From the NCBI GenBank assembly GCA_030062745.1, contig CP099839.1, positions 11,304,802 through 11,368,801 on the forward strand: a stretch of DNA of 64,000 nucleotides, written 5' to 3'. The notes under the pieces were generated by a model that saw nothing but the letters and a program-made list of their open reading frames with translations, did not search any database and had not been told where the DNA came from. The position numbers and the translations under genes were made by a program. This DNA is from Capitulum mitella (taxonomy: Eukaryota; Arthropoda; Thecostraca; Pollicipedomorpha; Pollicipedidae). Positions 36,764 through 48,700 of the stretch are shown one piece after another (the stretch's first letter is position 1; each line of letters starts with the position of its first letter).

Positions 36764-39700
36764 CTGCGGGGTCGAGGGCGGCGTCAGGCGGACCGCAGCG
36801 AGCAGCCAACCGAAACGGCCGACAGTCATTAGCGGCACCTCGACCTATTTCAGACATTCCGACGCCAGCTGCCAGCAGTCAGTAGCAACACGGCGGCCGT
36901 GACTAGCAGAACCATGGGCGATGTCACGGACGTACTTAATCACCACTGAGCTACACATCTAATGCACACTGAGACCGACATGACTGATCTCTACACTCAC
37001 AAGACAAACACCAGTCCGGCCCGGCCGGCGGCCAGCGGCGGCGCCACGAGCGCCGCGGTCGGCGCTCGACTCACCTGAGCACGTCGGTGGTGGTGCTGGA
37101 GTCGAGCGGGTGCACCTTGACGTGGCACGGCTGCTGCAGCATGTCCTCCGAGTTCTGCGTCTGGCAGTGCAGGTGCAGCGCCGACTTGAGGAAGACGGCG
37201 CGGTTGTGCTGCATGTGCGGCGCCGACGCCCAGAACCAGGCCGGCATCGGGCCCGTGCCGGCCGTGGACGGGAAGTAGCCGAGCGCCAGCGGCTGCTGCA
37301 GCAACGTGCCGAACTCCTCCTGCTCCTCGTCCCCGCCGCCCTGACGGACACAGGCGCGCGACACACGTCAGACTCGACTCCACTTCGGCAGACTGGCACA
37401 CACTTCGCGTGGCGTGAAACCAGGGCAGCATGCGCCACAGCAGCGCGGCTCGTCGGGGAGCCAAAGACGCGCACCGGGGAAACAACAATCACGGCCGAAC
37501 AAGGCCAGCCAACCGAGCGACAAACACAAGGAGAGCCGGAGACCATTATGGCGCCCACGAGGGAAATTTTGCATATATTCTTCTTTGTTTAAATTTGATC
37601 CCACCGGTTGCTGGGGCGATGTTCGGGATCGGAGCCCATGCTAAACATAGCCTTTTGCACGGGCTCCAAACCTTACACCGATCGAACAATTCCGGGTAAC
37701 GGCTATTTTGATGTTTAACTGGCTGCCCAGGGTGTGACACGACCGTCGGAGTGGTGGTCAGCATGACCCTATATCGGCCGGACGCCAGCTGACCAGCGGG
37801 CCAGTATCGAGCGCCCCGGCGACTCGAACCCGTCTTTCCAGGACGGGCAGGCCAGCGTTCTACCCAACTGAGTTACCCACCACAGTTACTGGGAAACATA
37901 AAATAAAATATTGACTGGTCCATAGTTCAAATACTGGGAAACGCCAAATACCATCAACAAGTGCTCCGTTCCACATGCGGGCATTTCCCGGAGCCCCAGA
38001 AGCGACAAAGGAGCCTCGCCCCTCCCCCGCCAAATGTCGCCGGCCGGCCGGTGCCGCTCACCCGCTGTCCGCTGCCGTTGGAGAACGGTCCCTGCTTGCC
38101 GAGCCCCGGCACGCCGCCGCTCGGCGACGCCGTCGGCTGCTCGTCGTGCGCGCCGCCCATGTCGCCGTCGACGAACGAGTCGTCCCAGTTGAGCTCGAGG
38201 TCGAAAAGGGTGCCGTTGCCGATCAGGTCGCCGTCCTCCTCGGCGTCGATGGCCGCCAGCAGGTCCTCCTCGATCAGCTCCGAGCCGAGCGGGTTGATGT
38301 GCTCCTGCTGGAACGCCGTCTGCGAGCACTGCGTGGTGGCCGACGTCGGGAAGACCATCACGTGCGTGCACGAGGCGTCGTGCGGCGTGCTCAGCGCGCC
38401 CGACGACGGCTTCTGGAGGCCGTCCTCGGGCGTGCACTGGTCGAACATGAGCCGGTGGCAGGGGTCCGGCTCCAGCGAGACCACGCACGCCGACAGGATG
38501 GTCGGCATCTCCGACGGCGGCAGGTGCTGGCAGTGGCGGCACATCTCGCGCAGCTGCTTCGAGAAGCGCGTCAGCGACTTGCGACTCAGCACAGAACTCC
38601 AGCCTGTAAACAGAAGTCGGATGTTACCCCTGACAGCGTTGGGCCAATTCCAGTCAGACGCAGGGGACGTCCATGTAACGCTGATGCGTAGGTGTGCCGC
38701 GAGTACGCAAGTTTCCAATGCAGACAGTTTTTCTATTGTTTGTTTTTTAAATGGTTGTCGCACAGTCGCAGATCCAGTTACCTGAAATGCTCTGGTACTC
38801 ATGACATGAAATGCACCGATTCCAATATATTCTACGTGCCCACACACAGAAATGAGGGCGGTACCATCGTAAACGGCACATGTCCGGTTATCGCCGCCGA
38901 GCGCTACTCACTTTTGAGCTCGCCGTGTCCGATGCGGCCGAGTCGTCCGACCACCAGGCGCCACGGGTGCACCGACTGCACCATGATCTGCAGCAGCCAG
39001 TCCATCAGCTTCTGCAAGCCGAGCCGGCGCGCCGAGATCTTGCGCCGCCGCAGCCGGTTCGGGATGTGCACGTTGATGGCGATCGTCTGGCGCATCTCGC
39101 CGCGCTCGTCCGTGCAGCCGGCCAGCAGCCAGCGCTGGTCCTCCGACAGGCAGTAGCTGCAGAACAGCGTCGACGTGTTGTCGCGCGGCGACGACAGCAC
39201 CTCCGACTCCTTCTGGGCGTCCGGCAGCGGCGCCAGCATGAAGGTCGGGTTGTACATCTGCAGCGTCGCGCCCTGGTCCTGTTGGCGGGAGGCGGGCGTC
39301 AGGCACGCGACAAGGCCGAGGGACACTCCCGTCGCACTGTCTCCTCTCAAGGCAATGTCAACCGGACGTGTGCCCGTTTAGGTCGAAGTGGGAAGTGAGG
39401 AATCACAGTAAACACGAATATATACAAATTTCATAGATCCATCCACAAACGAAACGAAGGAATTATAGAGTCTGGACTGGAGAGATGGGCCACTGAGTTC
39501 CAGATATACCGACAAGAAAAAACGTCTTCCAGGGGCACCAACGCAAAGGCCCGTTCCTCCCTGCAGTTCTCTGCATTGCTTTACTACTACTTCTTCTCTC
39601 TGCCCTTCCACGGGTCAGCCGAGACTGGTTGGCCGGGCGAGCTGAGGCCACCGAGAGCCCGCCGGGCGCTCACCTCTCGGCCCTTGAGCCGCTGCTCGGC

Positions 39701-42700
39701 GGACGCCGTCGGCCCAAACCCGGTGAGCGAGTTGGCAGAGCTGGTGCCGCAGAAGGTCCGCTTGCACTGCGAGAAGACGGTGAACGCCAGCGAGCGGAGA
39801 CGCTCGCGCTGCTGCGCCTGGTCCAGGTCGCGCCACAGCGACAGGATGCTCTCCAGCGAGATCACCTGCCGACGCCGGAGACGGCCCGCGGTCAGCACGC
39901 GGCCAGCGGACGGCACCACCGTGTTGTTTGAGCCGCACGTCCTGCACTACCTCAGCAACAGCCGACAGACTCTACAGCAGTCTACGGAAAAGTACTAGAA
40001 ATGCAGATAACAGGGCGATCTCCATGTCATTAAAACAATGCTCAGCTCCATAACCTGAAATGCACTTCTACAATGCAATGTGTACATGGCACGTGAACGA
40101 TGCACGCACAAAATCCCAAGTACTTAGAAATGAAAAATGCTTCACTAGATTGCTAATACTGCTACTAGCACTACCTGAAGTATTACTACACTACAAGAGC
40201 TGGCTACGCAATCTCGTCTTACAAGCAATAAATGATTTATCCCCAAAACACCTGATCCACGTCCCAAGCTCTGTAACCCTCGCCACGCTGCGCGCAGGCG
40301 CACCTGCAGGGTGATGTTCTTCTGCATGTTGTCGGGCAGCGTGGAGCGCATGTGCAGGTAGGCGCGCAGCAGCGCCACGTTGATGAAGCGCTCGAACGAC
40401 GACAGCTGGGCGCCGTACGTGAACGGGTCGATGAAGTAGACGACGATCTGCGGCAGCTCGCCGCCGCCGCCGCCGCCGCCGCCCGCCGTCGGACCGTAGT
40501 TCAGGCCGCCGCCGTCCACGCCCAGCCGAGAGCCGTGTATGTCGTCTGCGTGGTCGGAGCGTCCGGTCAGACGCGGCAGTTCGGTGCCGCGGCCCGGCAC
40601 GACGACCCGCAACACGCGTCTGCCACCCAGCGCGCAGGACCAGACGTGACGGTCCGACGTTGCAACTTCGCCAGAAAGGGCGGATAGTTATGTAAACCAC
40701 ATTCTAAACTAAACTTACGTAAACCGAAAGCTATGCAACAGTACAGGGCATGTCCTTGTGGTTGAACGCTGGACGTGATGGCCGCGGGAAACCCGCAGGC
40801 GCGGGAGGAGGTCTGCACGGTGCGACCGGGCCACTGACCGTCGTTCAGCTTGGGCGTGGCCGGCGCACGGTCGTGGGAGTCGGGCGTCGCCGGCGGCGGC
40901 ATGGGTGAGGGCGCCGGCCGCTCGCGCTCCACGCCCCGCTCCATCGACGTCTGCAGGTACGGGCCCACGTAGTGCCGGCAGTACTGTGGACGCACGGACG
41001 GCCTGTCAGCGTGGCCACACCGACAGATAGAGGCAGGGCAGCTCCGGTCTGCTGCCGTCACGCCGCGAACTCCATGCCGGATGCAACGACGGCGCAGTGT
41101 CGCAACACGACGAAATGACGTGACAAACGACGGTGACCTAGCGAAAGCAGACTGTGGTAGTAACGCTGCATGCAACATACATGCTTTCTCATGAACTCTC
41201 GAATCTAGTCATTATTCTGTTACCTCGAGACACCAGACACCACAACAGCAGTGACTAACTTCACCATTTAACATATCTTGCATCACAGTCCTTTCAAAAC
41301 GAAACCAATTCAACTGCACGCTGCTTCCAACCCAGCATTTCAAGAGTAATAGAAGATATGATGACGCCGTTAAAGTCACGTGAAAATAACAGAAAGCCAC
41401 CCATAAAACCAGTCGGCTTGAAAACGACCCCGAGCTATCGAGCAGCTCTGCTTACCTGCGCGTAGAGCTTGAGTTTGGCTGCCACCTGAGAGTCGCCCAG
41501 GTGGTTGAACCACTCGTCCACGTGCAAGTTGGCCAGCTTGGTGGCCGCGTTGCGGTTGATGCGCAGAACGCCTTCCGGGCACGAGCTGCCGATCGGCACG
41601 TGCCGGCCCAGTTGGCACGAGTCGTACGTGCTGCTCAGCTCGCGGAAGAAGTTGCGCACGCGCGACACGATGAACTCGTTGTCGCCGGCCGGCGTGACCA
41701 CCAGGTAGGCGACGTCGCGCGTGGCCGCCACCGGCTCCAGCAGCAGCTGTTCCCAGTGGCGCAGCGAGAACGGCGACGTCGACACCCACTCGCCCTCGTG
41801 GCCGACCAGCAGGGTGGGGATCGGCTGCGGCGTGCAGTGGTCGTCCGTGCCTGGCCGGACGGCGGGGATGGCGGTCAGACACGGACACGACGGCGGCGGA
41901 CACTGTCACGGCTGGGACAGTCCGTCGAACGTTCGCCATGAAACGACGACAGAAATACTGCACGTTCGCAGCCACAACAGTGTGGCGTACAGCCGCATAC
42001 AGTTTCGCGGAAGCAGACTACCATATAGCATTGTCGATTTCAATATGCATGTCTAAAACAACGTGCGAGTATGAAAACCAACAACATAACTAGTCTGAAA
42101 AAGAACGAAGGTAATGCCACCACCATGACTTAAAGTTTGCGAGGGCACAGAAATCTGACGAGATGGTAAAACTGAACAATATATCTAAAACCAGAAGCGG
42201 CAACATAAGTTACAGAGCGCAACTAAGAGTCCTGCACAACTTTCGCGAGCCGACTACGGAAAGCTAAACGACGAGTTAAAAAGGCACGATTGTTAACAAG
42301 CGCCGTAGATAACAAGCTGTCGGAAGACAATGCTCCAGTAAGCAAAATATTCAGGAGCGGCAACGTAAGTTTAAGAGCGCGACACTCATTGAACACAACA
42401 GCCCTCACATGGAAATATGCGCGATTTGCTACCCGACCACAAAGACTATACGAGCAAACCAGAACAGTTCGCACCAATCTAAGCGCTGCAGCGCTCCATC
42501 TCAAATGCGCCAGCCCACACGTGATGCCACGATCTGAGTCGCAGCAACGGCTCATTAAAGACGTTTCACGACAGGTTATCCAAATGGTTGCGATTGTCAC
42601 GTCCGACATATGACCGCAAAACACCAGCGTGCCATTTGAGGCATCGAAACAAACGGCTTAATGTTTAATTCCTCACGCGGTATAACAATGGCTTGTCCCA

Positions 42701-45700
42701 AACGCGACCACGCACATGACAAAATAATAACCCGATGAGCCATTACCTCGGCAACAAAATCAACGCGTCGCAAGGCATGACCTCCTTTCGATAAACGGAC
42801 ACGTTTATCAGGTTATACGTAACCTCCCTCATACGCAGGCCAACACCCACGGATTCCGGCTCCTTCCCGTAATACCACATTCGTGAACCTGCCCATCTGA
42901 TCCACAGAAGGCCGCGGCGCGGCACGCATCAGCAGGACGCGGGCACAAATGCTCAACGAACGCCGACAGGGCGGCGGCCGCCGCCGGGCCGGGCACTCAC
43001 CTCTGCCGGCGAGCCGGTGGAACTGACGCCAGGTGAGCGGGCCCGACACGATGTACGTCGGCTCCCACAGCTTGGTCTGGCGCTTCTTCTGGATGGCGTC
43101 CTGCAGGTGCGGCTGCAGGGTGCGCATCACGCGCACAATGTCCTGATTGCACAGCGGACCGGGAGTCCGCATGGTGGGCCAGCGGTGCATGACACTGCGC
43201 AGGCCGGGCTCGGCGGGCGGCGGCGGCGCCGTGCCACGGAGCATCTCCATGGCGCTGCGCACCACGTCCGCCGCGTCCGAGTGCTCCAGCACGCTGACAC
43301 TGGGCGCCGAGGCGGCCGCCGCCGCCGCGGCGCTCAGGTACTTGAAGGCGGTCCGGTGCACCACGTTGACCATGCTGGGCGAGGTCAGGCACTGCTCCTG
43401 GATGAGCTGCATCAGCTCGGGCGGCACGGCGTCCACCACGGGGTCCGGCTCGAGCCGCTCGCCGGGCCGCAGCGGCGCCAGCAGCGGCGGCCGGGCGCGC
43501 TCGTACTGCACCTCGCGCCGCTCGCCCGTCAGTTCCACCTCGTCCTCCAGGAAGAGGCCACTCCGGTAGGCTAGCGCCCGGTTCACCACCGCGCTGTAGC
43601 CGCATTTGCAGTTGATCGGCTCCTCAGAGTCCGCTTTTGTACTATCGGGAATATACAGGCCGGCCTCCTTGCCGCGAATGTTGCCCACGCGGTTCTGCCA
43701 GGGGTTGCACACGCACATTGTACAGCTGTCGAAGTTGTGGTCGTGGAACAGGTTGAGCATGGAGTCCTCCAGCATGACGTTGATGAGCAGCGCGGACACC
43801 TCGGGCGCCTGCAGCGTCAGCAGGCCGGCGGCGTCGGCCGAGCGGCCGGGCAGCGCGGCGGCCGCCGCCGCCGGCGAGCGCGGCTCGAACGCGGCGCCGA
43901 CCGAGTGCGGCCCGCCGACCGAGTGCGGGCCCACGGAGGCGGCGCCCACCGAGCCCGGACACGACTTGAGCGAGGCCGGCCCGCCGTCGTAGTGGCCCGG
44001 CGAGAACGGCGACAGGCCGTGCCGCGCCGCCGACGTCGGCGGGTGAGACGCCATGCCCGTCTGCGCCATCTGGTTCATCGACTGCATCGGCCCGGGCGGC
44101 TGCTGCTGCGGCAGCGCCACGGCTCCGGGCGGCGGCGGCCTCCTGCGCGGCAGGCAGACGGCGGTCAGGGACGGTCAAACATCGACTCGGCGGCCGGCAG
44201 CGGGCAGCGCGGAGCGGACCCGGCAGCACACCTCATATGGGTCAGTGTCCTCGAATAAAACAGCCGGATATCACAGGCGATAGAGAAAACGTCGTCCCGA
44301 ACAGATGCAGACTACCCGTTTGTTGCTTGCAGTTCACCAAAATGAGATGCAAATCACGATTGCATCAAACTTCACTGGTGTTCCTATACAAATCATTCCA
44401 CTTCGCTACGGCGCTGCACTCTGCCACATCTGGGCATACGCGAGGGTTGACAGGATGGGGCCTCTAACCGCTGTTTGGACAAGACATCTCTGAGACCGGT
44501 GACGGAACAGGACGTGTTTGTGAGGCCCTCCGCGGCCAGGTGACTCATATCTATCTCAGAGCGTCCGCACGCCTGTGGGGCCTCCGGGGACCATCGTATC
44601 AGCGTAGGCGGACGCCGTGGCGGGCCGTCCGCCACGTACCCTGCGGCCGGCACTTTGCCGAGCTGTGCCGGCTGATTGTACTGCCAGGATGGCTTGTAGA
44701 CGGCGTCCATGGGCAGGTTGACGGGCGACATCTGCTGGCTGGGCAGGCTCTCCAGCGGCGCGTACTTGGGCGAGCTGACGAAACTGCTTAGCGCCGACGG
44801 CCGGAACACGTAGGACATGTCCTGCAACACGGCGCCGGGGTCATGCCGCTGCCCCACTGGAACAGTGCTTCGCCCGTCCCATACACGGGCGGCACTCACA
44901 TGATATTTACCACACGGCCACAGCTGGGTTCAACGACCTGCAGCCTGTCAGTGTTAAGTTCAGGCAAAAACAATGGGGCGCGTTCAGGCGGCGAGGACTG
45001 GGGTGTCTAGACTTGAACCGCGTTTCTAGACATATGACAGCGCAGACGGAAAAGGTCACACCATTTGCAGCCCCTAACAACTGCCGGTCAAAACTCAGCA
45101 GCAAGTAGCAACCATTTCAAAACAAACGCAGCAGGCGTTTGGGATGAGGAACTTTGTCGCCATCTTGAAAACACTGCCAGCGCCGGTCTTTAACGCCTTT
45201 AAAGCGGACTGGCTTTTCACGTTAACTGCGATTATCAGGACGATTGCACCGTCAGTCAACTGCATCGCAAATACTGGGAATCAGCTACAAGCAAGCGACC
45301 AACTTTGAAAGCCAATGAAACGACAGTGTGGTCCCTTTCTAGTGGTTAAGTCTGACGCCTGAATTGCCAGCAACTTCTCGCCCCTTCATGCAGGAAAAGC
45401 TGATGAAACTGAGTCACCTGATAATACCTCCGGTTTCTCGCGGATGCCATGAGTAACGCTAACGCCACGTCCCCTTCCCCTGCAACACTCACTCGCGACC
45501 CCCGCCAACGGCGCCCCCCCCCCACGCGGAGCCCGGCCGGACGACACGTACCATCCGCTCGGGCGGCGGCGGCGGCGGCCGCTCGTCGAGTCGCTCCGTC
45601 TTGAAGATGGTCAGCGCCGAGACGTCGGCGTCGGTCGGCGCGCCCTCGTAATGGCAGACGGGCGACGCGCCCGGGTTGTGGTTGTGCTCGTGCGACGGCG

Positions 45701-48700
45701 GCGTCGGGTAGATCTTGGAGAGTTCGATGCTGTTGAGCACGGCCGAGGTCGGCAGCACGGTCTTGGCGTGCAGCTTGCCGGCGCCGGCCAGCTCGTCGCC
45801 GGCGCCGTTCGGCTTGTTGGAGCCGGGCGGCGTGGGCACGGCCGACTCGTCGCCGTCCGAGTGGTCGGCGAACATGTAGTCCAGGTCGGTCAGCTTCGGC
45901 TGCAGGCCCTCCGTGGTGAACAGGCTGTCGGCCTTGACCTTGGGCCCGCCGGCCTCCTCGGCCTCCGACTTCAGGCCGTCCATGTGCACGCTGGCGGTCG
46001 GATCGTCGTCGAACTCGTACGGGTCGGCTGGACGTTTGATGCCGCGCGACAGCGGGTGGCAGTCCATCTGGGGACGAACCGCCGGCACCGCGTCAGACGG
46101 CCAGAGTGCGGCACAACAGGCGACAGGCCGCCCAGCCACAGAGCTGCGTCCTCTGCGACTGGTATCACACTGGAATGGAACACACTGGAACAGGGTCGGA
46201 AATTCGACTTTTGTTCTTGGTGTGTCAATTTTGTTTTGGAGAGCAAAATTTGCCAAAGAGTAATGCTGGTTTAAGTTGGCATTCTTGGTGTAATTCGGCT
46301 ATGATATCACATCTGTTCCCTAATGAATGGGGACAGTCATTTGCTTGCAGAGTTACAACTTTGTCAACATGTTTATAATGGAGCTTTCTGATGGGGGCAC
46401 ATCACTCTTTTGGAGTATAAAATATTTTTGAAGCACACACCTCGTGGTGTTCTTCAACTCCAACAAACATCTTTCCAACCCTGCAGTGCAATATCAGCTA
46501 ACGTATCTATACAATCGATATAATACCACCTTTGCCTACGAAATGTTACAATGCACTGCGACAAAATTCCCTGCCCTTCCCTGGCGCATGGTCTCGGGAT
46601 TCGTGCACAGGTCACGTTTGACGGGTTGGCGGGCCACGGGGCGGGCGGCGTCGCACCATGTTGGGCAGCCGGCCGCTGCTGATCTGTTCGCTGTCGGCTT
46701 CCTGCAGCAGCCGCTCCGACCGGTCCACCTCCATCATGCGGCGCAGGAAGGTGGAGCGCAGCTCTGACGGACGCTTCAGCGGGCAGCTCAGCCTGCGGAC
46801 ACGGCGGCGGCGGCGCTGACTCAGGGCGGCACGGCAGCCAGAAACACATCACGTCCGCGTTGACACACAAACGGCCGCATGCCAGAGCATGCGTTGCCCG
46901 CGCGGCCAGCGACGGTCCCGGTGACCTCCAGCTGCACTATGAGCAGCAGCGTACAGAACGCCGTCGCCCGGCAGCGGGCCAAGAGCCCGGCCCGAGCCGT
47001 CACTAACCAGAGATCGACGTCGCCGAAGTTGTACAGGTTGGACGAGTCCACCATGTCGACGTCGGTCTCCAGCTGGATGGTGGGCAGCTGCGGCCGGCGC
47101 AGCAGCTGGGCGCGCAGCGGGCTGGTGATGGTCGGCGGCGGCGGGCGCGGCGGCGGCGGCCGCTGCTCGGCCTCCGACGCCGGCGCGCCGGCAGGCCGCG
47201 GGCTCGGCCCCACCGACGCCGGCTTCGGGTACGGCGAGTACACGGGTGTGGCGGCGTTGCCCGGTTCGGCGCCTGCCTTGGCGTCGCCGGCCGCCAGCGG
47301 CGTTGCCGGGTTGGGCGTGGCACCGCTGGGCGTCGGCGGGTGCGGCGACAGCGTCGGCATGGCGTGGTCGGGCGGCACCAGGCACGGCTGCGAATGCGGC
47401 GTCGGCAGTGGCGACGGGCCGACCGAGGCCGGCGAGTCCATCGGGCCGACCGACGGCAGGCCGTCGGTCAGCGCCGGCCGCACGCTGCCCGGCGTGGCCA
47501 CCTGTTTGAAGTAGGCCTGCGGCGGCGGCGGCGGCGGCGCGCCGTTGAGCCGCGCCACGCCGCTCACCAGGTCGGTGTCGATGGTACGCGACAGCTCCTC
47601 GGAGAGGGCGGCGCGCCGGTGACAGACGCCCGCCTTCATGCGCGGCGGCCGCTCCTTCTCCTGCCGCTTCAGATACTGCTGCTTCTGGCGCACCTTCTTC
47701 TTGCAGTTGCCGCACGAGCAGGTGAGCTTCTGGATGGGGTCCTGGAAGTCCCACTGGCCGAGCGACTCGGGGCTGTTGTCGCCGGCGGCGCTCACGCCGA
47801 GCGTGAGGCCGGCGCGGCCCGGCCCGCTCGCCACGGTCGACTGCCGCCAGGCGCGCACCGACACCGGCTCGCTCGTCACGTCGTCCTCGGCGGCGATCTC
47901 CAGCAGCGGCCGGCCCGAGGCGACGAACGGCGAGGTGGCGTCGCCGCCGCCGCCGGCGCCCGATGATGGCGAGACGGGCGGCGTGGCGGCGCCGCCTGCG
48001 GACAGGTGCGTGGACACGCCCAGCGGCCGCATGGCGCCGCCGCTGCCGGACTCCGACTCCGTCACCAGGACGTAGCTGGTCAGGTAGCGCATCTTCACGT
48101 CACCTGGTGTGGATAGGGTCCACGTCAGCAGCGGCCGACAACGGCATCGGACAAGACCTGTTCGGCTGCGGCAGCGCAACGGCAACCCAGCACCGCTTAT
48201 CAAGCCACGTGGAATAACGTAAACCTTGCAAGCGACCAAAACAAAACCAGCGCATTCCAAAATACAACGGGACAGCACCTAAAACAGGTTTTACGGACAA
48301 TGACGTCTTGCAGCTCGGTGGTGCTACTCCACGATGGCCTTAACACCATCCCAGCCCGTGCGAAAAACAGCGAAATCGGGATTCCATGGATACCGGTAAC
48401 ACGGATACCGGTTCCTTGCTCGGTAGTGCTGACGTCGTCCCGTGACCCGTACACCGTCGATCATGGAGCCCACCCGCACGACCTCCGTGCAGCCGGGACG
48501 GCTGGCGGCGGTCCAGCGTGCCAGCCGCGCACGGCCTCACTCACCGACCAGCACCTCCACCACGACGGGCAGGTGGGGCTCGCGGCCCGTCTGCAGGCTG
48601 GCCAACAGCCGGTTGTCGATCGGGTAGAACTGGCGCCAGGCGTCCACCAGTTTGCGGGTGTGCGGCGCGCTCAGCCGGTACGTCTGGCCGGTGAGCACGC

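Noticed and set aside
37805-37885. Functional tRNA gene
   Set aside because: Box A and B are good, but the acceptor stem does not close and a non-tRNA body is shared with a second copy, so a SINE is the better reading.
43017-43574. 185-codon + strand frame inside MED13 exon 10
   Set aside because: It is antisense to strongly conserved MED13 text; a shadow frame.
46454-46870. 138-codon - strand frame over MED13 exon 7
   Set aside because: It is offset from the frame that continues MED13 by phase, so it is not the coding frame of that exon.
48278-48540. Extra MED13 exon between exons 5 and 6
   Set aside because: A readable frame ([15 protein letters not shown]) exists, but exon 5 joins directly to the acceptor at 48104 with conserved sequence on both sides (VEVLVG, then [13 protein letters not shown]).
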